Below are positions 1-5,886 of a stretch of 5,936 nucleotides of DNA, one piece after another (within the stretch, counting starts at the first letter, position 1; every line of letters begins with the position of its first letter). The stretch is taken from assembly GCA_949286405.1 (NCBI GenBank), contig CASECH010000046.1:1-5936 (forward strand), in the 5' to 3' direction. Source of the DNA: an uncultured bacterium. Lineage in GTDB: Bacteria > Cyanobacteriota > Vampirovibrionia > Gastranaerophilales > Gastranaerophilaceae. The position numbers and the translations under genes are program-made. The notes under the pieces are model-generated. The model was not told where the DNA came from. It saw only the letters and a list, made by a program, of their open reading frames with translations, and ran no database searches.

Positions 1-404
1 ACTTTATCCATTAGTGTTTGTATATGTATTGCATCGACTCCTGCTTTTACAATAGTAGCACCCAGTAGACCTCCAATTAGCGCATGTGATGAGCTGGAAG
101 GTAAACCAAGCCACCAAGTAAATAAATTCCATAATACAGCAGCTGATAATGCACAAAATATTACAGTAAGTGTAATCATATCAGCATTTACTATGCCTGC
201 TCCGATTGTTTTTGCAACGTGTGTGCCTGTGAGTGCTCCGATAAATTCAAGGCTCGCACCAAATAGTACAGCTTGTTTAGGTGAAAGCACTTTTGTCGAT
301 ACAACAGTTGCAATAGCATTGGCACAATCATGAAAACCGTTTATGAATTCAAAAGCCAGAGCTACAGCGATTACTGATATTAAAAGTATTATTGTAATTG
401 TCAT
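1..404 (-). CDS. pit: PiT-family inorganic phosphate transporter, N-terminal part (runs off window)
   Basis: Low-affinity phosphate permease of the inner membrane, driven by an ion gradient in known members. Only the first 134 residues are present; the rest lies beyond base 1. Both halves of the family signature are visible. Residues 20-30 read FEFINGFHDCANA-like, with N22, D26 and N29 of the N-G-F-H-D-x-A-N motif. Residues 92-113 carry the W-N-L-F-T-W-W segment followed by G-L-P-S-S-S-S-H (100-107) and a glycine-rich helix. Hydrophobic segments at about 3-21, 44-62, 77-98 and 107-120 fit membrane helices. The start is the ATG at 404-402, preceded by AAGGAA (415-420) at 10 bases. It follows the DUF47 gene by 36 bases, so the two are probably co-transcribed. 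The pairing supports phosphate rather than sulfate as substrate, but the ion coupled to transport cannot be read from this part. Confidence 0.93.
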   Translation of the reverse strand, partial: MTITIILLISVIAVALAFEFINGFHDCANAIATVVSTKVLSPKQAVLFGASLEFIGALTGTHVAKTIGAGIVNADMITLTVIFCALSAAVLWNLFTWWLGLPSSSSHALIGGLLGATIVKAGVDAIHIQTLMDK

Positions 405-440
405 AAAAAATAATTTCCTTTTATATTTTATAAATAAATA

Positions 441-1082
441 TTATGATTGTTTTAGTACAACATTCAAAATAGTATCTGAAACATTGAAACAAGCATCAAG
501 AGCATTTTCAATTTCTTTATACATATCTCTTAGTTTGATTACATCCAGTGCATCAAATTTCCCTGAGAATAGTTCTCTCATGGCTTTTAAATGAACTTCA
601 TCTCCGTGTGTTTCAAGTTCTTTCATTGCAATATTTGATTTTGTTATATCATCGACATCGCTGACTTTTTTAAACTTTTTGATAATTTCACCCATTTGTT
701 CAGTGGCATTTAACAAAGTTAAAGCTTGTTCTTTCATTTCCGGAGTATATTCTGTCAAATGATACACTTCCAAGTTAAGACAAGCTTTTACGATTTTTTT
801 ATTTATTTTGTTTAATTGAACAGCTATGTATTGAATATCTTCTCGTTCAATTGGGGTTATAAAACTTTTATTGAGTTGCTTAAGTACGGTTTTGTACGAT
901 AATTTGCCTTTTTTTCTATATTTTAAAACACATTCTTTTTTTTCATCAGTTAACTTTGTTTCAAGTACTTCGTTATACAATTTAGCGGACTCTTTACAAA
1001 TTTCTGCACTGTCTTGAAACAGAGTAAAAAACATTTTGTCTTCCGGTGGCATGATGTAAGACATTAAATTAAATTTAGGCAT
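441..1082 (-). CDS. DUF47 / PhoU-like Pit accessory protein
   Basis: A 213-residue soluble, largely helical protein of the PhoU-divergent family (DUF47, Pfam PhoU_div), usually encoded beside pit genes and thought to modulate phosphate uptake through the transporter. Visible family features are an N-terminal P-x-E-D-K-M-F-F-x-L-F block (residues 13-22), the F-I-T-P-I-E-R-E-D-I motif (74-83), and a C-terminal helix E-I-E-N-A-L-D-A-C-F-N-V-S-D (190-203), which resembles the metal-binding E/D helices of PhoU. The ATG at 1082-1080 is chosen over an upstream in-frame ATG at 1121 because AAGGAG (1090-1095) sits 7 bases before it and the resulting N terminus matches the family. The upstream ATG would add 13 residues encoded by the predicted leader hairpin. 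An ATG at 1086-1084 is out of frame and hits a stop after three codons. The gene sits directly upstream of pit, as in B. subtilis ykaA-pit. Its biochemical mechanism is not settled in the family. Confidence 0.9.
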   Translation of the reverse strand: MPKFNLMSYIMPPEDKMFFTLFQDSAEICKESAKLYNEVLETKLTDEKKECVLKYRKKGKLSYKTVLKQLNKSFITPIEREDIQYIAVQLNKINKKIVKACLNLEVYHLTEYTPEMKEQALTLLNATEQMGEIIKKFKKVSDVDDITKSNIAMKELETHGDEVHLKAMRELFSGKFDALDVIKLRDMYKEIENALDACFNVSDTILNVVLKQS

Positions 1083-1101
1083 GCATATTCTCCTTATATT
1101 T

Positions 1102-1140
1102 TTAAGTAAGTGTGTTTGCACACACGCTAAGCATACTTAA
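1102..1140 (-). promoter_or_regulatory. Leader hairpin with GCAA tetraloop before the DUF47-pit genes
   Basis: On the minus strand an inner perfect 6-bp stem GTGTGT (1125-1120) / ACACAC (1115-1110) encloses the loop GCAA, a GNRA tetraloop. An outer 7-bp stem TTAAGTA (1140-1134) / TACTTAA (1108-1102) flanks it, with eight unpaired bases on the 5' side and one on the 3' side. No U-run follows, so it is not a normal terminator. It begins about where transcription from the candidate promoter at 1143-1172 would start and ends seven bases before the ribosome site AAGGAG. It could be an RNA stabiliser or leader element. At the DNA level it could be an operator, since the centres of the TTAAGTA/TACTTAA half-sites are 32 bp (about three helical turns) apart. 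The structure is seen; the function is inferred. Confidence 0.5.
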
Positions 1141-1142
1141 AA

Positions 1143-1172
1143 AATATAATTTTTAAAAGTGTATTTTTACAA
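1143..1172 (-). promoter_or_regulatory. Candidate sigma-70 promoter for DUF47-pit
   Basis: TTGTAA (1172-1167, four of six bases as in TTGACA) and TATATT (1148-1143), separated by 18 bases, lie in the 97-base gap between the CDF gene and the DUF47 gene. This is the longest gap in the window and the natural place for a new transcription start. Transcription would begin near 1136, inside the 5' arm of the leader hairpin. The surrounding sequence is very AT-rich, so chance matches are likely. No clear Pho-box repeat was recognised. Confidence 0.4.
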
Positions 1173-1179
1173 TTCGTTA

Positions 1180-2088
1180 TTATTTATCCAATTTGTTACA
1201 TTTACGATTACATTTTTCGCAATTTTCGGGTTCTGCGTGAATAATTATTGTAGAAGAACCGAGTTTTTGCTGGATTAAATCTTCAATTTCATCACAAATA
1301 TCATGACATTCTGCAATTGTCATATCTTTAGGGAAAAGAAGTGTCATTTCAATATCTTTGTCAGGCCCAACTCGTCTGCCTTTAATACTTCTGTGTCCTA
1401 AAATACATTTTTGATACCCGTTTATTATATTTTCAATTTGTTCTAAGTCATCTGTCGGTAAAGATCCGTCAAGAAGATTGTTTAACGTATCTTTTGAAAT
1501 AGAATAACCTGCTTTTAGAATAATTAATGCTACCAATATTGCGATAATAGGGTCAAGAATATAAATGCCTGTAACTTTAATTAAAACCAACCCGATTAGT
1601 ACGCCAACTGATGAATATATGTCGGTTCTCAGGTGTTCTGCATCTGCAAATAAAGATACTGAGTTTGATTTTTTGGCAATATAAAATAAGTACGAACTTA
1701 CAAGGTAATTTGCGATTACTGCAAAAAGCATAACACTTATACCTAAAGTTGTTTCAACTTCCATATTGTGCCCAGAAGTAAGTTTTTTTATGGCTTCATA
1801 GATAATGAAAAAAGCTGCAAAAATAATTAATCCGCCTTCTATAAAACCTGACATATCTTCATATTTTCCGTGACCAAAAGGGTGTTCAGCATCTGCAGGT
1901 TCAGAAGATCTCATAACTGCAAAGAACGTCAAAACAGAAGCTAAAAAGTCACTTAAAGAATGTATTGCTTCAGAAATAATACTGATACTGCCTGATATTA
2001 CTCCTGCAATTAATTTAAGTACAATGATTATTCCATTAGATGTAATGGATAGACCTGCTGCCAGTTTTTTTTGAAACGCTATTTTCAT
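1180..2088 (-). CDS. Cation diffusion facilitator (CDF) family divalent metal transporter
   Basis: A 302-residue inner-membrane antiporter expected to export Zn2+, Fe2+ or another divalent metal in exchange for protons. Six membrane segments are apparent at about 11-32, 37-59, 80-101, 114-137, 157-172 and 176-194, followed by the cytoplasmic dimerisation domain. Site-A residues are H43 and D47 in TM2 (H-S-L-S-D) and H152 and D156 in TM5 (H-L-R-T-D). The H-P-F-G-H-G-K-Y-E-D loop (69-78) is a hallmark of the family. In the C-terminal domain H232, H262 and H284-A-E-P correspond to the usual metal-site region. The tail is unusual: C290-x2-C293-x3-C297, with further cysteines at 228, 261 and 265. 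HxxxD in both TM2 and TM5 resembles zinc-type members, but the metal cannot be assigned with certainty. There is no Shine-Dalgarno sequence before the ATG, and a promoter lies immediately upstream. Confidence 0.92.
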   Translation of the reverse strand: MKIAFQKKLAAGLSITSNGIIIVLKLIAGVISGSISIISEAIHSLSDFLASVLTFFAVMRSSEPADAEHPFGHGKYEDMSGFIEGGLIIFAAFFIIYEAIKKLTSGHNMEVETTLGISVMLFAVIANYLVSSYLFYIAKKSNSVSLFADAEHLRTDIYSSVGVLIGLVLIKVTGIYILDPIIAILVALIILKAGYSISKDTLNNLLDGSLPTDDLEQIENIINGYQKCILGHRSIKGRRVGPDKDIEMTLLFPKDMTIAECHDICDEIEDLIQQKLGSSTIIIHAEPENCEKCNRKCNKLDK

Positions 2089-2095
2089 AAGAGTT

Positions 2096-2124
2096 ATTAT
2101 GTCACATCAAATTAAACTTGTAAA
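2096..2124 (-). promoter_or_regulatory. Candidate sigma-70 promoter giving a leaderless CDF transcript
   Basis: TTTACA (2124-2119) and CATAAT (2101-2096) are each five of six bases to consensus and are separated by exactly 17 bases. They fill most of the 36-base gap between the alkD-like gene and the CDF gene. A start point 6-8 bases past the -10 box falls at about 2090-2088, at or within a couple of bases of the CDF ATG (2088). The gap holds no AGGAG-like ribosome site, which agrees with leaderless translation. The motif match is direct; the promoter activity and the leaderless reading are inferred. Confidence 0.5.
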
Positions 2125-2814
2125 TTATTTTCGTTTAAAAGTTTTAAGTTTTGTTTTAGTTTCTTTGTCTACTCTTAATGATTCACAAATTTTTTGTATT
2201 GATTTATTGTAAGTCCAGTTATCAAGTTTTGATTTAAGTAAATATTTTTCTGTTATTTCAGGATAGTTTACATAACAGATAGATAGCAACCATGCCGCTG
2301 CCATACGTGCATAGTAACCTTCATGGTTAAATTTATCTAAAATTGCAAATATTTTTGTGAGGTACTTTTCTTCAACAAAGTATGAAAGCAACATTACAAG
2401 AGCAAATCTTATTTCATATTCTTGTTTTGAATTTAGATATGGACAGATGAATTCCCAGACCTTTTCTTTATTTTTTTGTGTAAATTTAAGCCCGCCACAA
2501 AAAATATCGCACACAGCCCAGTTGTCTATTAGAGGAATGAAATCTTTTATTATATTTAACATCTCATCAGAAGTTTTTTTCAAAAGTCCGATGATGATAC
2601 CTCGTACCATAATTTCTTCCATATATTCTGCATCAAAAGGAATTAGGCAATCATCTTTATATTTTTTGTAGAAATCTTTTGCAATGCTTCTAAGTTTGGG
2701 AATTCTTACTCCAGCAACATTATTTATGTTAGGAATAAGTGAAGCAGAAAATTTTTGGTAATTTTGTTCTGCCGCATTAAGAATTTGTTGTTTAATTTGC
2801 TCATTGATATTCAT
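2125..2814 (-). CDS. AlkD-like DNA alkylation repair protein (HEAT-like alkylpurine glycosylase)
   Basis: A 229-residue all-helical protein of the DNA alkylation repair family (Pfam DNA_alkylation, HEAT-like folds), close to the 237 residues of Bacillus cereus AlkD. Family members excise N3- and N7-alkylated purines in base excision repair. The N-terminal G-V-R-I-P-K-L-R-S-I-A-K block (35-46) is typical. The active-site set known from AlkD is present with matching spacing: W99 and D103 in D-N-W-A-V-C-D, R136 in Y-E-I-R-F-A, and W175 in A-A-A-W-L-L, corresponding to W109, D113, R148 and W187 of AlkD. The C-terminal N-K-S-I-Q-K-I-C-E-S-L-R-V block (203-215) also fits. The ATG lies two bases after the ispF stop (TAATTATG) with no ribosome site of its own, so translation probably depends on ribosomes finishing ispF. 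The protein looks intact and active. The substrate range is inferred from the family. Confidence 0.92.
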   Translation of the reverse strand: MNINEQIKQQILNAAEQNYQKFSASLIPNINNVAGVRIPKLRSIAKDFYKKYKDDCLIPFDAEYMEEIMVRGIIIGLLKKTSDEMLNIIKDFIPLIDNWAVCDIFCGGLKFTQKNKEKVWEFICPYLNSKQEYEIRFALVMLLSYFVEEKYLTKIFAILDKFNHEGYYARMAAAWLLSICYVNYPEITEKYLLKSKLDNWTYNKSIQKICESLRVDKETKTKLKTFKRK

Positions 2815-2816
2815 AA

Positions 2817-3293
2817 TTATATTTTTTTCAAAAGAACTGATGCATTTGCTTGGATAGCTTGTTCTTGACCTACTGCATCCATTTTTTCGTTGGTTTTTGC
2901 TTTTATTGAAAGTCTATCTTCTTCAATATTTAAGATTTGACAAAGAGTTTCTTTCATTTTTGGAATATAAGGCATCATTTTTGGGCGTTGAGCAATTATG
3001 TTGCTGTCGATATTTTCGATTGCGTAACCTTTTGTTTGAATTAGTTCATACACGTGTTTTAAAAGTATTGTGCTATCAATATTTTTATACTTAGGATCAG
3101 TGTCAGGGAAAAGAGTTCCAATATCAGCTAGTGCAAGTGCTCCAAGCATTGCATCAATTATTGCGTGAATTAATACATCAGCATCTGAATGTCCTAGAAG
3201 CCCTTTTTCATGAGTAATTTTTACACCGCCGATAATTAAATCTCGTCCCTCTGTCAGTTTGTGAATATCGTATCCTAATCCAATTCTATACAT
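2817..3293 (-). CDS. ispF: 2-C-methyl-D-erythritol 2,4-cyclodiphosphate synthase
   Basis: IspF converts CDP-methylerythritol 2-phosphate to methylerythritol cyclodiphosphate plus CMP, the fifth step of the MEP route to isoprenoids, as a cytosolic homotrimer. The 158-residue length is standard. Metal ligands are present: D9 and H11 in G-Y-D-I-H and H43 after the G-H-S-D-A-D-V block (34-40). D57 in A-D-I-G and E136 in K-T-N-E-K match the second metal site and active centre of the E. coli enzyme. The block after it reads M-D-A-V-G-Q-E-Q-A-I rather than the common G-F-T-G-R-G-E-G-I, so the cavity residues F139, R142 and E144 of E. coli are A140, Q143 and Q145 here. The ATG at 3293 has only a weak AGG about 12 bases upstream. 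The gene follows the Cof gene by 31 bases and ends two bases before the alkD-like start. No ispD is fused or adjacent in this window. Confidence 0.96.
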   Translation of the reverse strand: MYRIGLGYDIHKLTEGRDLIIGGVKITHEKGLLGHSDADVLIHAIIDAMLGALALADIGTLFPDTDPKYKNIDSTILLKHVYELIQTKGYAIENIDSNIIAQRPKMMPYIPKMKETLCQILNIEEDRLSIKAKTNEKMDAVGQEQAIQANASVLLKKI

Positions 3294-3324
3294 AATTTTA
3301 TTTTACCTATAAATTTTATACCTA

Positions 3325-4122
3325 CTAATTTTTACAGAATTTTTCTACAGCTTTTACCCAACCGTCATTGTCTACTGTATCAGTAACAAAGTCTGCACAG
3401 GCTTTTAACTCTTCTGTTGCATTTCCCATTGCGACTTTTATACCACCAGCTTTAAGCAGTTCAATATCATTATTTTGATCACCGATTGCGAGAACTTCAT
3501 CTTTGCAAATTCCCCATTCTTTACAAAGATATTCTACAGCACAAGATTTTCTTGCATCTTTATGTGAAATTTCGCAAAAGTACGGTGTAGATTTGACTAT
3601 ATATAGGTCAGGATATTTTTCACTTAGATAATTTACCCAATCTGTTACAGTTTGTGCATCACCGTATTTTATTGCAAGAACTTTATTTACATTTTTTATT
3701 TCAAGTTCATCAAAATTGCACACCTTATATTCAATAAATCTTGCATCAGTATATTTTTTTATTGTGTCGTTGTCTTCTTCTACATATAAAATATCATCCA
3801 TGTACAAATTTATGTGGATGTTATTATCTTTAGCCCATTTTAAAATTTCTTTAGCTTTTTGCGGATCAAGATCTTTTCTGTAGTGAACTTTTCCTTTTTC
3901 GCAGTTATCTTTAATCATTCCACCCTGATACGATACAACTGGTGTGTCTATACCTAATTCTTTTGCAAGAAAAGTTGTAGCTTTGTGCATACGTCCTGTG
4001 ACAAGTACAACTTTTATTCCATTTTGCGTAAGTTTCTTTACACATTCTTTTAACTTTGGAGAAAATTCAAAATCCGGCTTTAATATTGTACCGTCAATAT
4101 CAGTTGCTATAAGCTTAATCAT
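3325..4122 (-). CDS. Cof-type HAD-superfamily phosphatase
   Basis: A 265-residue cytosolic HAD hydrolase of the Cof/type IIB group, which dephosphorylates sugar phosphates, flavin or nucleotide-type metabolites; the substrate is not predictable. Motif I is D8-I-D10-G-T (nucleophile D8, acid/base D10). Motif II is T42 in V-T-G-R. Motif III is probably K192 in D-A-R-K-S, a less usual context than the common S-K-G. Motif IV is G-D215-Q-N-N-D219. The cap domain lies between about residues 83 and 185. The start is placed at ATG 4122, not at the in-frame ATG 4149. The shorter protein begins right at the first beta strand, AAGGAG (4133-4138) lies 10 bases upstream, and its ATG overlaps the Nudix stop as ATGA. 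The stop is TAG. The overlap implies that Cof and Nudix are made together, suggesting a shared role in clearing phosphorylated metabolites. Confidence 0.93.
   Translation of the reverse strand: MIKLIATDIDGTILKPDFEFSPKLKECVKKLTQNGIKVVLVTGRMHKATTFLAKELGIDTPVVSYQGGMIKDNCEKGKVHYRKDLDPQKAKEILKWAKDNNIHINLYMDDILYVEEDNDTIKKYTDARFIEYKVCNFDELEIKNVNKVLAIKYGDAQTVTDWVNYLSEKYPDLYIVKSTPYFCEISHKDARKSCAVEYLCKEWGICKDEVLAIGDQNNDIELLKAGGIKVAMGNATEELKACADFVTDTVDNDGWVKAVEKFCKN
4119..4122 (-). other. ATGA stop-start overlap of the Nudix and Cof genes
   Basis: The TGA stop of the Nudix gene (4121-4119) and the ATG of the Cof gene (4122-4120) share two bases on the minus strand. The Cof ribosome site AAGGAG lies inside the end of the Nudix gene. 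This is a classic translational-coupling arrangement and decides the Cof start. Confidence 0.85.
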
Positions 4123-4661
4123 ACTTTTATAACTCCTTCGATTATGCATTTATTTATTCCGCATAAAGTCTTTGAATCATTAATTTCGTTGTTCGAAATC
4201 ATTTTTAGTACATCTTTAATTTTGTATTCAAAACTTTCTATAATTTCTCCTTCGTCAGGGTGACACTGCGTAAAATTTAGGTCTTGAGCCAGGTACAAAT
4301 ATAATTTTTCGTTGCTGTATCCTGGAGATGTATAAATAAATCCAAGAGAACTCCAGTTATTTGCACAATAGCCTGTTTCTTCTTCAAGTTCTCTTTTTGC
4401 TGCTTCAAAAGGATCTTCGCCTTGTTCAAGTTTCCCTGCAGGAAGCTCAAGAATAGTTTCTTGTATCGGGTATCTGAATTGTTTAACTAATAAAATAGTT
4501 TCAGCATCTTTTAATGCAACAACGACAACTCCTCCGGAGTGTTTTACCACTTCTCTGAAAGATTTGTGGCCATCAGATACTTCCACATTGTCCTTGTATA
4601 TCTTCAAAATTTTTCCATCATATACAAGCTGTGTATCGAGTGTTTTTTCTGCAAATTTCAT
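4119..4661 (-). CDS. Nudix hydrolase, ADP-ribose pyrophosphatase type
   Basis: A 180-residue cytosolic Nudix enzyme, predicted to split ADP-ribose into AMP and ribose 5-phosphate. The Nudix box is complete: G76-x5-E82-x7-R90-E91-L-x-E94-E95-x-G97-Y. A proline (P113 in T-S-P-G) lies 16 residues after G97, the position used to recognise ADP-ribose-specific members. The N-terminal half (V-V-K-H-S-G-G-V-V-V, about 38-47, and Q-F-R-Y-P at 61-65) matches ADPRase dimers. The ATG at 4661 has a strong AGGAG (4669-4673) seven bases upstream. It starts 55 bases after the HEAT-repeat gene and overlaps the Cof gene by four bases. Related sugar-nucleotide or GDP-mannose substrates cannot be excluded. Confidence 0.92.
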   Translation of the reverse strand: MKFAEKTLDTQLVYDGKILKIYKDNVEVSDGHKSFREVVKHSGGVVVVALKDAETILLVKQFRYPIQETILELPAGKLEQGEDPFEAAKRELEEETGYCANNWSSLGFIYTSPGYSNEKLYLYLAQDLNFTQCHPDEGEIIESFEYKIKDVLKMISNNEINDSKTLCGINKCIIEGVIKV

Positions 4662-4716
4662 ACAAGCTCTCCTATATGTAAATCATATCATGAAAGCTGG
4701 TAATAGAAAATACCTG

Positions 4717-5886
4717 TTATAAAGCTCTAATAATAGATTTAATGTTATTATCACTAACTTTCAATAATGCAACAGTTTTTGTACTTTCATCGAGATTACC
4801 AAGATTTTTCAAAACTTCTATTGTTTTTAAAATCACTGTCTGATTGTTGGATTTTAAAAGCTCTCGAATTGCTGCAATATCTGTTGCGAATTCTAGTGCA
4901 GTGTAAACGAATGGACTACTTTCATTTAATTCTTCATTAATATGTTTTTCTAATTCTTTTTTATTAACGCTTTTCAAAAGTTTTTTGATATCCATAACTT
5001 CATTTTTAGTATCTTTATCTTCATCAAATAAATACTCATCATTTTCAGTCAAGATATCAAATTTTTCTATTGCGTTCAAGATAACTATTGCTGATTTACT
5101 ATCATTGTGGTTTGTTATTAGTTTTTCAAACAATTCAAATAGTTCAAAGTCAAATACCACAGACAATCCAAGAATTTCTCCAAGACCGTTAATAATATGG
5201 TTTATTACCAATAGTGCATTTTCATAATCCCTTTCAATAAGGTCAAAAAGACTTATAAGATAAGGAATTTCTCCTGCAATATTTTCGGCAAGAGAAGATT
5301 GTTTCATTTCATCAATAATTACAGTTATAGCTGATTGATCTCCATATGCGATAAGGAATTTAACTGCTGCAAGTTTTTCAAAATCATCACCATTGCTTAA
5401 TTTTTGTACCGCTAGATTAAAAGATTCTTTATCCCCCATCGCAGCTAATGTTGATGCACAATTTGCGGCAAGAAATTCATTGTCGCTGTATGCATTTTTC
5501 TTTAATGCATCAACTGCCAGAGGATCTTGTATATATGAAAAATATTTTGCCGCATAAGTTTTTTCATTATCATTTCCATTTTCAAGCAAATTTAGCATAT
5601 GATCAGTCAAGTCTTCATCTGCATATTTTACCAATTCAGAAATGATAAAATCCTCATAAGTAGGAGCATAATATTTCAAAAAGGCCAATAAATTCTTGTA
5701 ATTACTCTCATTAACTTCATTGATAAGTCTTTGCACTACATTTTGTCTAACAAAATCAAATAAAAAAGCATCTTTTTCTACTAATTCTGCAAAAAGACAA
5801 ACATCAGCACTATTAATCAAATGATTAGCTACTTGAGTATAATCATTTTTATTTTTGCCTGTAAGTTTTTTGAATTCTTCTGTCAT
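4717..5886 (-). CDS. HEAT-repeat-like helical protein of unknown function
   Basis: A 389-residue soluble protein with no signal peptide or membrane helix. It is almost entirely alpha-helical by composition, and the stretch from about residue 94 to 190 shows HEAT/PBS-lyase-like repeats of roughly 30 residues. Recognisable units include E-K-T-Y-A-A-K-Y-F (108-116), F-L-A-A-N-C-A-S-T-L-A-A-M-G-D (138-152) and F-E-K-L-A-A-V-K-F-L-I-A-Y-G-D (169-183). Further helical pairs occur at 200-275 and 325-388, around a very acidic, charged linker (about 281-299). Such proteins usually act as protein-binding scaffolds; no catalytic motif is seen. The start is ATG 5886, with AAAGGA (5892-5897) five bases upstream. 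It is the first gene of the run in this window, 55 bases before the Nudix gene. I do not recognise a named family, and the context does not reveal its partner. Confidence 0.75.
   Translation of the reverse strand: MTEEFKKLTGKNKNDYTQVANHLINSADVCLFAELVEKDAFLFDFVRQNVVQRLINEVNESNYKNLLAFLKYYAPTYEDFIISELVKYADEDLTDHMLNLLENGNDNEKTYAAKYFSYIQDPLAVDALKKNAYSDNEFLAANCASTLAAMGDKESFNLAVQKLSNGDDFEKLAAVKFLIAYGDQSAITVIIDEMKQSSLAENIAGEIPYLISLFDLIERDYENALLVINHIINGLGEILGLSVVFDFELFELFEKLITNHNDSKSAIVILNAIEKFDILTENDEYLFDEDKDTKNEVMDIKKLLKSVNKKELEKHINEELNESSPFVYTALEFATDIAAIRELLKSNNQTVILKTIEVLKNLGNLDESTKTVALLKVSDNNIKSIIRAL

Noticed and set aside
343..594. Plus-strand open frame of 83 codons spanning the pit start and the DUF47 end
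   Set aside because: It lies opposite two well-supported minus-strand genes and their spacer, has no family resemblance, and its serine- and isoleucine-rich composition is typical of a shadow frame in AT-rich DNA.
1083..1121. In-frame upstream ATG extending the DUF47 protein by 13 residues
   Set aside because: The internal ATG at 1082 has AAGGAG at seven bases and gives the family N terminus; the extension is the leader hairpin sequence.
1135..1160. AU-only stem (ACTT..AAAAA / TTTTT..AAGT) after the CDF gene, considered as a terminator
   Set aside because: There are no G-C pairs in the core and no clean U-run after it; it overlaps the promoter candidate and competes with the stronger GNRA hairpin. 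In such AT-rich DNA it is likely chance.
2357..2671. Plus-strand open frame of 104 codons opposite the alkD-like gene
   Set aside because: The minus strand encodes a protein with all AlkD active-site residues; the plus frame resembles nothing and is a shadow.
3294..3324. Two TAGGTA-type copies between the Cof gene and ispF, considered as a regulatory repeat
   Set aside because: The copies are short, imperfect and in AT-rich sequence; the downstream one may just serve as a weak ribosome site.
4123..4149. In-frame upstream ATG extending the Cof phosphatase by nine residues
   Set aside because: The extension lies over the Cof ribosome site and the end of the Nudix gene; the ATGA overlap and the position of motif I favour 4122.
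5448..5645. His- and Met-rich plus-strand open frame of 65 codons, briefly considered as a metal-binding small protein
   Set aside because: It is the complement of the HEAT-repeat gene, where Met and His codons arise opposite common His/Met/Val codons; no ribosome site was found.
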